Shown: positions 1-7,537, counted from the stretch's first letter. The stretch is 10,853 nucleotides of DNA from Prevotellaceae bacterium (GCA_031259655.1 JAIRLF010000054.1:1-10853), one strand, 5' to 3'. The notes: generated from the sequence alone by a model not told the origin. Numbers and translations are program-made.

Positions 1-62
1 AAACGGCGGAATCCGAAAAGCCGACTGAATAGAGTAGGAGTAAACTTTAACACTAAGTTATT
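1..62. other. Upstream leader; no complete gene
   Basis: This stretch precedes the small peptide gene. All three plus-strand frames are closed by stops (30-32, 54-56 and 67-69), so at most the last few codons of an upstream gene could lie here; none is recognisable. I see no clear TAnnTTTG -7 element. The sequence TAAACTTT at 41-48 is one base out of register with that consensus. The promoter of the operon is probably further upstream, outside the window. Confidence 0.4.
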
Positions 63-155
63 ATGTTAACGAAAGTTGTAAAAGTAACGAAGCCGAAAAG
101 TAAGACAGACGATTGTTGCGACTGCTTTGGAGGCGGTTGCCGGTGCAAAGATTGA
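63..155 (+). CDS. Candidate Cys-rich RiPP precursor peptide (30 aa)
   Basis: A 30-codon reading frame, ATG at 63 and TGA at 153. An in-frame TAA at 54-56 rules out a longer form. Residues 1-15 are lysine-rich and contain no Cys. Residues 16-30 read DDCCDCFGGGCRCKD, so all five cysteines (18, 19, 21, 26, 28), three of the four aspartates and the GGG run are in the C-terminal half. That split looks like a short leader plus a core to be modified. It lies about 90 bases before six peptide-maturase-type radical SAM genes on the same strand, the usual position of a RiPP precursor, and is followed by a hairpin terminator. There is no Shine-Dalgarno, as for all genes here. There is no classical double-glycine leader cleavage site before the core, since GGG lies inside the Cys region. 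Alternatives are a small metal-binding peptide or a chance frame; the composition and position make chance unlikely. The RiPP role is inferred. Confidence 0.72.
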   Translation: MLTKVVKVTKPKSKTDDCCDCFGGGCRCKD

Positions 156-177
156 CAGCAATTCTTGACGGCATTTT

Positions 178-219
178 AAAAGGGGCTGTCTCAATGTTTT
201 TTCAGACAGCCTCTTTTTT
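178..219 (+). terminator. Intrinsic terminator or attenuator after the peptide gene
   Basis: AGGGGCTGTCT (181-191) pairs with AGACAGCCTCT (204-214) over 11 positions with one G-T wobble. AAA (178-180) extends the stem with the T-run, the loop is 12 nt (192-203), and a run of six T (214-219) follows. This is a textbook rho-independent terminator shape. It sits 25 bases after the peptide stop and 22 bases before the first radical SAM start, so partial read-through would give much precursor message and less enzyme message. No second promoter is evident between 156 and 241. Confidence 0.85.
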
Positions 220-241
220 ATTGTCAAAAGAAGTTAAAAAA

Positions 242-1324
242 ATGGATAATGATACACTGTTAAATGCTTTTACAAAACGGACTCCATCCGACTTTACAAC
301 GCTGTCGCTGATGCCGAACCAAATGTGCAATTTCAGTTGCCGTTATTGCTATTCAGCCGAAGGACGGTCGTCAAAAGTTATCGATAAAGCCATATTGCAT
401 AAGGGGCTTGATTTCTTTATCGACCGGCAACGCATAGCATCTCAAACATTAAAGATGTTTGTTTCGGGCGGAGGGGAGCCATTTGTTACGCAAGATATTA
501 CCTGCCATGCTCTTGAATATGCACATGAAAGGGCGCAGGAGCAGGGTTTTCAATTATGGGCATCGGTTGTAACAAACGGCAGTATTGTCAATGATAAAAT
601 CATAAATGTTCTGAAACAGTACGGGACAAGTGTTTGCGTATCTTTCGAAGTTCTGGAAGATTTACAGGAACAGTTGCGCGGTCGTTACCGGACAGTATCA
701 GAGACGCTTGCAAGTTACGGTAAAGCAGGCGTTCCAACAATGGTCAACTCTACAATTACTCCATTGAGCGTTAACCGGATAGAAGAAATGACGGAAATGC
801 TTTTAAAACAGTATCCTTTTGTGCGAAGTTTTACAGTGGAACCTGTGACTGATTACCGCTTGTTTCCGACACCTGCTCATCTGGCTGATTTTTACAGGCA
901 GTTTATGCGCGGCTATTTGAAAATAAAACAACAGTATGGCGACAGTAAGACGGAAATATGGTGTTCTATGGAACAGATGACGGCTGCTCCACGCCGGCGT
1001 TACTGTCCGGGCAAATTGTGTCTTACTCCGGAAGGAACATTTACGATATGTCACTGTGCAACTTCGTCAAAAGAAGAGCGATATGAGCATTGTGTCTATG
1101 GCAAAATCGACGGGAATGGCGTTTCTTTCGATTTGGGAAAATTTCATGAACTGCTGAATATTAACGCGTCAACTATGAAGCGGTGCAATAACTGTATTGC
1201 CAAAATGAACTGCGGTGGAGAATGTATGACACGCATCGATCTGTATCCGTCCGAATATATGGATGAAGTATGCAACTTTAATCGCAAATGGTTCGAATAT
1301 CATAATAAACAACAGTCAGTATGA
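242..1324 (+). CDS. Radical SAM/SPASM peptide maturase 1 (short form)
   Basis: A 360-residue radical SAM protein with a C-terminal SPASM domain. The [4Fe-4S] cluster motif is CNFSCRYC (Cys29, 33, 36) and the SAM-binding GGGEP is at 76-80. SPASM cysteines follow the family pattern: Cys255 and Cys260, Cys270 (GTFTIC), then CX2CX5CX3C at 315, 318, 324 and 328, and Cys344. The twitch/SPASM region would bind auxiliary clusters, as in sactipeptide and ranthipeptide maturases. The ATG at 242 is chosen because the frame opens at 113 only through the terminator hairpin and the overlapping peptide gene, and because a 28-residue lead before the first Cys matches paralogue 5 (23 residues). It overlaps the next start by 4 bases (ATGA). 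The substrate is inferred to be the peptide encoded at 63-155; the reaction (thioether, C-C or other crosslink) cannot be read from sequence. Confidence 0.9.
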   Translation: MDNDTLLNAFTKRTPSDFTTLSLMPNQMCNFSCRYCYSAEGRSSKVIDKAILHKGLDFFIDRQRIASQTLKMFVSGGGEPFVTQDITCHALEYAHERAQEQGFQLWASVVTNGSIVNDKIINVLKQYGTSVCVSFEVLEDLQEQLRGRYRTVSETLASYGKAGVPTMVNSTITPLSVNRIEEMTEMLLKQYPFVRSFTVEPVTDYRLFPTPAHLADFYRQFMRGYLKIKQQYGDSKTEIWCSMEQMTAAPRRRYCPGKLCLTPEGTFTICHCATSSKEERYEHCVYGKIDGNGVSFDLGKFHELLNINASTMKRCNNCIAKMNCGGECMTRIDLYPSEYMDEVCNFNRKWFEYHNKQQSV

Positions 1325-2676
1325 AAGCGTTATTGAATAGAAACAATATATTTTTTTGCTCGCTTCACGAGTTTTTGCCGGTCGAAGAAAACAAATTTTA
1401 TATTGTATATGCACCTTTGTCAAGCACAGCCCTGATTGCAACAGCAAAAAATGTGGACGACATCGTTTCTGTGCTTGCCGGAAACGATGTTTCGCAGGAA
1501 GTCAAAGACACAGTAAAAGAATTGACCTGTAATACCGAAATATCATTATTGACAAAACAAAAAGGAACGATAGCCGATTATAACAACATATCACTTATTC
1601 TCAATAACAAATGCAATTTTTCGTGCAGTTATTGCTATTCGGCAAATGGTCGCTCTGCCGAAATTCTTTCCTCTGAAATGTTGCAGGGAGCGCTCAGTTA
1701 TTTTATCAGTCGGGAGCGTACCGATACAAAAAAGTTAAGTATAACGTTTATTGGTGGCGGTGAGCCAATGCTATCGTGGTCGCTAATTTGCGAAGCAATC
1801 GGTTATGCTTTGCAGCGAGCAGAAAAGGAGTCGTTTAATGTTCGTTTCAAAGTGATAACAAACGGTTCGCTTCTTCCCGAAGGCTCTTTGGATTTTATTA
1901 TTGCCAACAAATTGGAAATGGTTGTTTCGTTTGATATTCTTGCAGATATTCAAAATCTTCAGCGTAAACATTATGCTCAGGTAAAGGACAATATCATACA
2001 GATGCTTGAACATGGCGTTCCTGTCAGCATCAATTCGGTCGTTACTTCTGCAAATGTACTGCGACAGACAGAAATGGTGGAAGAAGCGTTCAACGTCTTT
2101 CCCGGACTTGACTGTCTTTCGTTTGAACCATGCAAGGAAATGATGCCGGAAATTATAAATACGCTTGATGCCGGCTTTTACGACGATTTTATACGCTGTT
2201 TTTTTGAAGCGCGACAGACGGCTGCAAGACATGACATAATGCTTACCTCATCGATTTTGAGGCATGTCGATTATGTTGTCGAACGTTTTTGTCCGGGCGA
2301 GTTTGGTATTTGTCCCGACGGTTCCGTTACGGCATGTCCATGTGTATCGTCGCCGGAATTGCCTTATTTTAAGGATTATATTTACGGGAATATCGACTTG
2401 CAGGGTCATGTTGTTATTGATAAGGCTAAATTGAAGGCTTTGGTAAGAGAAAACGTAACCTCGTATTCGGAATGTACCGGCTGTTTTATAAAATGGAACT
2501 GCGGAGGCGACTGTACTTATCTCAATCGTACCGGCAATAGCGAAAGTAAACGCCTGCGATGCAATTTTATGCAAAAATTTATAAAGCATGCCTTGTGGAA
2601 CAGATTGAAAGAAAGTTATGAATCGGAATATAACATGTCTGTGATGGAAATAATTAAACAATCGGAAAAAGAATGA
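1321..2676 (+). CDS. Radical SAM/SPASM peptide maturase 2 (long form)
   Basis: A 451-residue paralogue of the preceding protein. The core motifs are CNFSCSYC (Cys98, 102, 105), GGGEP (145-149), and SPASM cysteines 324, 331, 339, 385, 388, 394, 398 and 414. The second SPASM-region Cys is shifted (GEFGIC rather than GE/K-LC as in others). About 85 residues precede the radical SAM core; they begin with a probable beta-rich segment (FYIVYAPLSSTALIA, 26-40) followed by helices. This could be a peptide-recognition domain of the RRE/PqqD type, which is a guess from predicted shape only. A tail of about 35 residues after the last Cys is also absent from the short paralogues. The start overlaps the previous stop by ATGA, suggesting translational coupling, and the gene ends with the same overlap into the next. 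Confidence 0.92.
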   Translation: MKALLNRNNIFFCSLHEFLPVEENKFYIVYAPLSSTALIATAKNVDDIVSVLAGNDVSQEVKDTVKELTCNTEISLLTKQKGTIADYNNISLILNNKCNFSCSYCYSANGRSAEILSSEMLQGALSYFISRERTDTKKLSITFIGGGEPMLSWSLICEAIGYALQRAEKESFNVRFKVITNGSLLPEGSLDFIIANKLEMVVSFDILADIQNLQRKHYAQVKDNIIQMLEHGVPVSINSVVTSANVLRQTEMVEEAFNVFPGLDCLSFEPCKEMMPEIINTLDAGFYDDFIRCFFEARQTAARHDIMLTSSILRHVDYVVERFCPGEFGICPDGSVTACPCVSSPELPYFKDYIYGNIDLQGHVVIDKAKLKALVRENVTSYSECTGCFIKWNCGGDCTYLNRTGNSESKRLRCNFMQKFIKHALWNRLKESYESEYNMSVMEIIKQSEKE

Positions 2677-4034
2677 ATACAGCAAAAATGATTGATGACT
2701 GCATATTTGCCATTCCTGTCGGCAATCGCTTCGGGTGTAACGACACTGATGTTAATTTGATTTACGCTCCACTGTCGAATAATATGCTGCTTGCCGACAC
2801 CGCGACTGTTGCAACACTCGAGCAAACGGCAATATCGCCCGTATCAACGGATTCGGAATATTCCGACTTACTCGCGCAACTTAAAACCGCCACTGATTTG
2901 CAAATACGGAACTCAACAGCGCCGGATGTGTATCAAACTCTGTATGTGTTGCCTAATTATTTCTGCAATCTGTCCTGTTCCTACTGCTACTCTGCAAAAG
3001 GACGCTCCGGCAAGCATTTGTCAGAAGAGCATCTGCGGGCAACACTTGATTATTTCGTTGATTCGGCGCGATGTGGTGAAAAACCGCTGAAAATATCGTT
3101 TGTTGGCGGAGGCGAACCCTTGCTTTCATGGGATATTGTTAAACAGGGTGTCGAATATGCGAATAAATTAGCATCCAGTCAGAATATTAAACTTCATTTC
3201 GGATTTATCACAAATGGAACAGTCGTGTCGCCGGAAATAATCAACACTGTAAAGAAATATAATGTACATCCGCGAATTTCATTTGAAATTCTTGAAGACT
3301 TGCAGAACAAACAACGGGGACAGTATGATAAAGTGTGTCGAACTTTAGATTTGCTTGCTGAAGCAGGTATCACGACGGAAATCCGCTCTGTGATTACACA
3401 GTCCGCTGTTGAACGCATTGAAGAAATGGTCGAAGAAGTGTTTCGCCGTTTTCCATTTGTACGAACAGTGTATTTTGATCCTGTCGCCGACCACAATCTC
3501 TTTCGTGATGTAAACTTCACTCGAACTTTTTACAATACTTACCGCGAGGCTATGCTCAAAGCCCGCCGAATAGCGGCAAGCAACGGTAAAAACGTTTTGT
3601 GTGCCGTTTCAAGAAGTCTCGAAACAATATCGGACCGCTATTGCAACGGTGAATTTTGTCTAACGCCGGAAGGAACTGTCAGTATTTGCCTCGAAGTGTC
3701 ATCGCCTGATGAAGAGACTTATTCGCAGAATATTTATGGCGCTGTAAACGGGGAAAATATTCTCGTAATTGACCGCGAAAAATACAGCGTATTACGGCAA
3801 AATCAAATGGCGGACATCTATCCCGAATGTTGTCAATGTTTTGTGAAATGGAATTGCGGAGGCGGATGTACTGCCGAAAGACGCAGATATACTGTCGAAA
3901 TTCAAAATGTTATATGCGATTTTGTCAGAGATTTCTCATGCGACTTGCTGCTTGAGAAACTGGACGAAACAGAAATGGAGACATCCGGCTCATCGCTTAT
4001 GGAACTGATAACCCAAAATTTAAAGAACAAATGA
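2673..4034 (+). CDS. Radical SAM/SPASM peptide maturase 3 (long form)
   Basis: A 453-residue paralogue nearly collinear with maturase 2: cluster cysteines at 98, 102 and 105 (CNLSCSYC), GGGEP at 145-149, SPASM cysteines at 324, 329, 339, 386, 389, 395, 399 and 415. The N-terminal extension again carries a YAPLS-N-LL segment (31-40), aligning with YAPLSSTALIA of the neighbour, so the two share that accessory domain. An additional Cys387 makes the local sequence CCQC. The C-terminal tail runs about 38 residues past the last Cys. The start overlaps the previous stop by 4 bases and the stop overlaps the next start by 4 bases. All expected catalytic residues are present, so it should be an active radical SAM enzyme. 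Which residue of which peptide it acts on is unknown. Confidence 0.92.
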   Translation: MNTAKMIDDCIFAIPVGNRFGCNDTDVNLIYAPLSNNMLLADTATVATLEQTAISPVSTDSEYSDLLAQLKTATDLQIRNSTAPDVYQTLYVLPNYFCNLSCSYCYSAKGRSGKHLSEEHLRATLDYFVDSARCGEKPLKISFVGGGEPLLSWDIVKQGVEYANKLASSQNIKLHFGFITNGTVVSPEIINTVKKYNVHPRISFEILEDLQNKQRGQYDKVCRTLDLLAEAGITTEIRSVITQSAVERIEEMVEEVFRRFPFVRTVYFDPVADHNLFRDVNFTRTFYNTYREAMLKARRIAASNGKNVLCAVSRSLETISDRYCNGEFCLTPEGTVSICLEVSSPDEETYSQNIYGAVNGENILVIDREKYSVLRQNQMADIYPECCQCFVKWNCGGGCTAERRRYTVEIQNVICDFVRDFSCDLLLEKLDETEMETSGSSLMELITQNLKNK

Positions 4035-5158
4035 CTCATCTCAATAACGATAATTATGATTCTGTAAACAACGCTTCCACAGTTTATTCTGTCAGAAATA
4101 TAAATGATTTTTTGTATCTGTCCATTTTGCCGGATGACAGATGCAATTTCCACTGTTCCTATTGTTACTCTGCTAAAGGGCGTTCCGACAGGCAACTTTC
4201 GTTCGACAAAATCAAAGTCATACTCGATTACTTTATTGATAACAGGCGAATTAATGAAACAAAACTCTACATAACTTTTCTTGGAGGAGGAGAACCGATG
4301 CTGTCGTGGAAAACCGTGAAACAATCGATAGAATATGCCTCCTGCCTCGCCGAAAGCCAGTCTATTAAACCTCAATTTGAAATAGTTACAAACGGCTCGC
4401 TTTTATCGGAAGATATGCTTGCCACTTTTGTCAAATACAAAATACAGCCAAGAGTATCATTCGAAGTACTGGAAAAAATACAGATGATGCAGCGAGGTAT
4501 GTACAAACAGGTTAGCGAAAATCTGCTAAAAATGAGCGAAGCGGAATTACATCCACAAGTGCGCTCGGTGATTACGCCTGCAAATGTAAAACTTATACCG
4601 GAAATGGTTGAAACGCTTATCGGGCGATTTCCTGCTGTTGACCGGTATTATTTCGATCCTGTTACCGATAAAAATATATTTACCGGCAAAGTAAGAGCCG
4701 AAAACTTTTTCAAACAATATATTTCTTCATTCTATGAAGCGTTCGACATTGCACGTTCAAACGATAAAATTTTGAATTGTGCCATGTTGCAAAATTTAAA
4801 GACTCGTGCACGACGCTACTGTCACGGCGACCTTTGCCTGACGCCCACAGGCGATATAAGCATTTGCCACAGAATAGCATCGCCTGCCGAAAAAGATTAT
4901 CAACATTGTGTTTACGGCAAAATTACCAATGAAGGAAAACTCCGATTCGACCAGACAAAATTTGCCGGCCTGATAGAAGAAGATATTGCGGATAAAAAAC
5001 CCGCCTGCCAACAATGTTTTTTGAAGTGGCACTGTGCCGGAGGCTGTATGGTACAAAATCGAACCTACCCGCCGGAAATAAACGAAATTGTCTGTCGGTT
5101 CAAACGTGAATTTTCAACAATCGCATTGTCTAAAAATCTTATATCTAAAAAAATATGA
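4031..5158 (+). CDS. Radical SAM/SPASM peptide maturase 4 (short form)
   Basis: A 375-residue paralogue with about 37 residues before the first cluster Cys, so it lacks the N-terminal accessory domain. Motifs are CNFHCSYC (Cys38, 42, 45), GGGEP (85-89), and SPASM cysteines 264, 269, 279, 326, 329, 335, 339 and 355. The final SPASM set reads CQQCFLKWHCAGGC, with Ala where the others have the first Gly. Segments such as YYFDPVTD (206-213) match maturase 3 (VYFDPVAD) more closely than the other copies, suggesting these two are relatively close paralogues. It has 4-base overlaps at both ends. The role is inferred as for its neighbours: modification of a small peptide by radical SAM chemistry. Confidence 0.92.
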   Translation: MTHLNNDNYDSVNNASTVYSVRNINDFLYLSILPDDRCNFHCSYCYSAKGRSDRQLSFDKIKVILDYFIDNRRINETKLYITFLGGGEPMLSWKTVKQSIEYASCLAESQSIKPQFEIVTNGSLLSEDMLATFVKYKIQPRVSFEVLEKIQMMQRGMYKQVSENLLKMSEAELHPQVRSVITPANVKLIPEMVETLIGRFPAVDRYYFDPVTDKNIFTGKVRAENFFKQYISSFYEAFDIARSNDKILNCAMLQNLKTRARRYCHGDLCLTPTGDISICHRIASPAEKDYQHCVYGKITNEGKLRFDQTKFAGLIEEDIADKKPACQQCFLKWHCAGGCMVQNRTYPPEINEIVCRFKREFSTIALSKNLISKKI

Positions 5159-6237
5159 AAGAAATAATCAGCGACGGAACAGTAAATGAGATATCTGAAA
5201 TGACTTTGTTACTCAATTACAAATGCAATTTCTCCTGTGCATACTGCTACTCCGCAAAAGGGCGTTCAAACACGACAATTAACAGCGATGTGCTTCATTC
5301 GGCTTTGTCTTTTTTCATTAATCGGCAAAGAGTTTCTTTCAGTCGCTTGAGAATTGTCTTTTCGGGTGGCGGCGAGCCTCTTAATTCTCCCGGATTGCTG
5401 GCGGAGGCTCTGTCTTTTTCACAAAAACTTGCAAATGAACAGCACATCATTCTTGATTACGGCATTGTTACTAACGGTTCTTTGATAAGTCGGGATTTTA
5501 TTGAACTGTACAAACAATATTTGCCGGAACTTGTCGTGTCGTTCGATATACTCGAAAGTGTGCAAAACAGACAGCGAAATCATTACAACAAAGTATGCGC
5601 CGGCATCAATCTTCTTACAGACAATGAAATCTATCCGGGAATCAGATGTACGGTTACGCCTTTCAATGTCAACAGAATAGTAGAGTCGGTAACAGAATTG
5701 CTTTCCCGCTTTCCATATCTTGGAGGCGTTGCTTTTGAACCTGTTCTCAACAAGTCGCTTTTTCCTGAGGTCGACGATTTGAAACGCTTTTATGATACTT
5801 TTATCAATCAGTATTTTGAGGCTTTTGAACTTGGAAAAAAGTCGAATCTCTATGTCGGCAGCAGCGTTGTCAATGATGCTTTCAGCAGTCGCAACAGGGC
5901 TTGTATCAACAAGTTTACCGTTACACCGGAAGGCAGTATAACAGCCTGTTCGCGAATTTCATCGCCCGACGAAGATTTCTTCCGGCAATTTCTCTATGGG
6001 AAGATTATGGAAGATAACAATGTGTTGTTCGATAATGACAAACGGGATGAAATAATACGTAAGAATGCAGATTATTATCCTGAATGTCAATCATGCCAGG
6101 TTAAATGGCAATGTGGCGGCGGTTGCCTGCTGGCTCGACTGTCGTACCCGTCCGATTATTTCAAACTGCATTGTAATTTTGTCAGAACAATAATGGCTCT
6201 TGGCAAAGAAAAATGTAAACAATATGCAGAAATATAA
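5155..6237 (+). CDS. Radical SAM/SPASM peptide maturase 5 (short form)
   Basis: A 360-residue paralogue with only 23 residues before the first cluster Cys. Motifs are CNFSCAYC (Cys24, 28, 31), GGGEP (71-75), and SPASM cysteines 250, 265, 311, 314, 320, 324 and 340. It is the only copy with no Cys at the second SPASM-region position: the sequence is CINKFTVTPEG where others have C-x-G-E/K-x-C or a shifted Cys. This may change how an auxiliary cluster is ligated. The start overlaps the previous stop by ATGA. The 3' end overlaps the next gene's likely ATG by 14 bases, the only non-ATGA junction within the radical SAM array. Confidence 0.92.
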   Translation: MKEIISDGTVNEISEMTLLLNYKCNFSCAYCYSAKGRSNTTINSDVLHSALSFFINRQRVSFSRLRIVFSGGGEPLNSPGLLAEALSFSQKLANEQHIILDYGIVTNGSLISRDFIELYKQYLPELVVSFDILESVQNRQRNHYNKVCAGINLLTDNEIYPGIRCTVTPFNVNRIVESVTELLSRFPYLGGVAFEPVLNKSLFPEVDDLKRFYDTFINQYFEAFELGKKSNLYVGSSVVNDAFSSRNRACINKFTVTPEGSITACSRISSPDEDFFRQFLYGKIMEDNNVLFDNDKRDEIIRKNADYYPECQSCQVKWQCGGGCLLARLSYPSDYFKLHCNFVRTIMALGKEKCKQYAEI

Positions 6238-7537
6238 AGACATATATTTATATTCGTCCGGCTCTCTACGGATGCTTTATTCTCCGATGCTGCGCAAGGC
6301 TGTGTGGTTAAAAAACAGCGAATTGCCGGACAGTCCCGAAATACAAAATATCATAGACAAACTTCAACTTTTCACTCCTCTCAAAGAGCAGAAAAACAAG
6401 GTTCAACAACCGGAAGACTATCCTCTGCTTACTGTTTTACCCAATCAGAAATGTAATCTTCGCCGTGTTTACTGCTATTCGGCAGCAGGACGTAACAATG
6501 AAGAATTGGATATTAACATTCTAAAACGTACAATAGACTTTTTTATTGGCTCAAAACCTGAGGGATTCAGCAAACCGTTATCTGTTTCTTTTATGGGAGG
6601 AGGTGAACCTCTACTGTCCTGGGATACCGTTAAACAGAGTATTGTTTATGCTCGTGAAACGGCAAATAAACGACATTTGACTTTAGATTTTACAGTTATC
6701 ACAAACGGTACGGTTCTCAATGACGGGATGCTTGATTTTTTTTGCAAAAACAATGTCAATGTAAGTGTTTCGTTTGAAATAATAGAAGAAATACAGAACT
6801 TGCAGCGTGGAAACTATCTTACTGTTGTGAAACATTTAAAACGATTGGTTGACAATGGAATAACGCCGCAAATAAATGTAACTGTCACACCTGCCAACGT
6901 GGAAAGACAGACTGAAATGATAGAAATCATGGAGGCTCAGTTTCCAACGGTCACAAATATGATGTTTGAGCCTGTTATCGCGCCGGAACTGTTTGCTGAT
7001 GAATCTGAAATGGCGCAGTTTTACGACCGTTATACGGCGAATTTTATTTCTGCTCTGCAACGATTTCGTCAAAATGGTAAAAGTCTTACGTCTTTTCCTT
7101 ACCTGCGTACTGTTTTTCCTGTTGAGCGTTCCTGTATGGGCGAACTTTGTCTCGCTCCCAACGGCGATATTGTATGTTGCTATTGCATAACATCGCCAAC
7201 TGATACTTATTACAGCAAGGTCGTTTATGGCAAAGTTAACGAATCGGGCGTTGAGTTTGACCGCAAAAAATTTGATACTCTGCTTGCCGACAATGTATAT
7301 ATGCGACCTGAATGTATGGACTGTGAAGTAAAATGGAATTGCGGAGGCGGTTGCCTGTATCATCGTTTTCAATATAAAAAGTCATTTGATTCGGTGGTTT
7401 GTAATTTTATCCGCAATTTTGTAAAAACCGCAATTACCGAGCGTTTTCGCTTTCGCTATATTCAGCAGTGGGGTACAACGCCGGAAGATGCTCCCGATAC
7501 CGTTTTGTTAACCAGAATAACACAGATATTTGAATGA
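6224..7537 (+). CDS. Radical SAM/SPASM paralogue 6 with Cys-to-Arg in the cluster motif (long form)
   Basis: A 437-residue paralogue from ATG 6224; a TTG at 6200 in the same frame is possible but less likely. The cluster motif reads CNLRRVYC: Cys77 and Cys84 remain, but the middle Cys is Arg81 (codon CGT at 6464-6466, one transition away from TGT). Everything else is intact: CYSAAGR directly after, GGGEP at 125-129, and SPASM cysteines 304, 309, 319, 364, 367, 373, 377 and 393, with no stop or frameshift. Without three cysteines the standard SAM-binding [4Fe-4S] cluster should not assemble. The protein may therefore be a non-catalytic partner or scaffold, or a recently inactivated copy. It has the N-terminal extension (YSPMLRKAVWL at 19-29 aligns with YAPLS of copies 2 and 3) and a tail of about 44 residues. 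Pseudo-radical SAM partners are known in other Bacteroidales peptide systems. Confidence 0.9.
   Translation: MQKYKDIYLYSSGSLRMLYSPMLRKAVWLKNSELPDSPEIQNIIDKLQLFTPLKEQKNKVQQPEDYPLLTVLPNQKCNLRRVYCYSAAGRNNEELDINILKRTIDFFIGSKPEGFSKPLSVSFMGGGEPLLSWDTVKQSIVYARETANKRHLTLDFTVITNGTVLNDGMLDFFCKNNVNVSVSFEIIEEIQNLQRGNYLTVVKHLKRLVDNGITPQINVTVTPANVERQTEMIEIMEAQFPTVTNMMFEPVIAPELFADESEMAQFYDRYTANFISALQRFRQNGKSLTSFPYLRTVFPVERSCMGELCLAPNGDIVCCYCITSPTDTYYSKVVYGKVNESGVEFDRKKFDTLLADNVYMRPECMDCEVKWNCGGGCLYHRFQYKKSFDSVVCNFIRNFVKTAITERFRFRYIQQWGTTPEDAPDTVLLTRITQIFE

Noticed and set aside
10..30. Resemblance of bases near 10-30 to the peptide gene around 90-107 (both contain CCGAAAAG), hinting at a second precursor copy
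   Set aside because: The similarity is about 8-12 bases, in a different frame relative to its surroundings, and no Cys-rich sequence follows it.
3..32. Possible C-terminus of an upstream protein (TAESEKPTE then stop)
   Set aside because: Only nine codons are visible and the other frames are equally open for a short way, so no claim can be made.
178..219. Hairpin as the inverted-repeat end of an insertion sequence or a MITE
   Set aside because: Similar GGCTGTCT sequences do occur at some IS ends, but there is no matching repeat at the other side and no target duplication; the stem plus T-tract fits a terminator.
113..241. Extended N-terminus for the first radical SAM gene from ATG 113 or ATG 194
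   Set aside because: It would translate through the terminator hairpin and overlap the peptide gene in another frame. The paralogues show that a short lead before the cluster motif is normal, so ATG 242 is preferred.
6200..6223. TTG start for the sixth paralogue
   Set aside because: An ATG at 6224 in the same frame lies nearer the previous stop and leaves the conserved extension intact; the extra eight residues are not recognisable.
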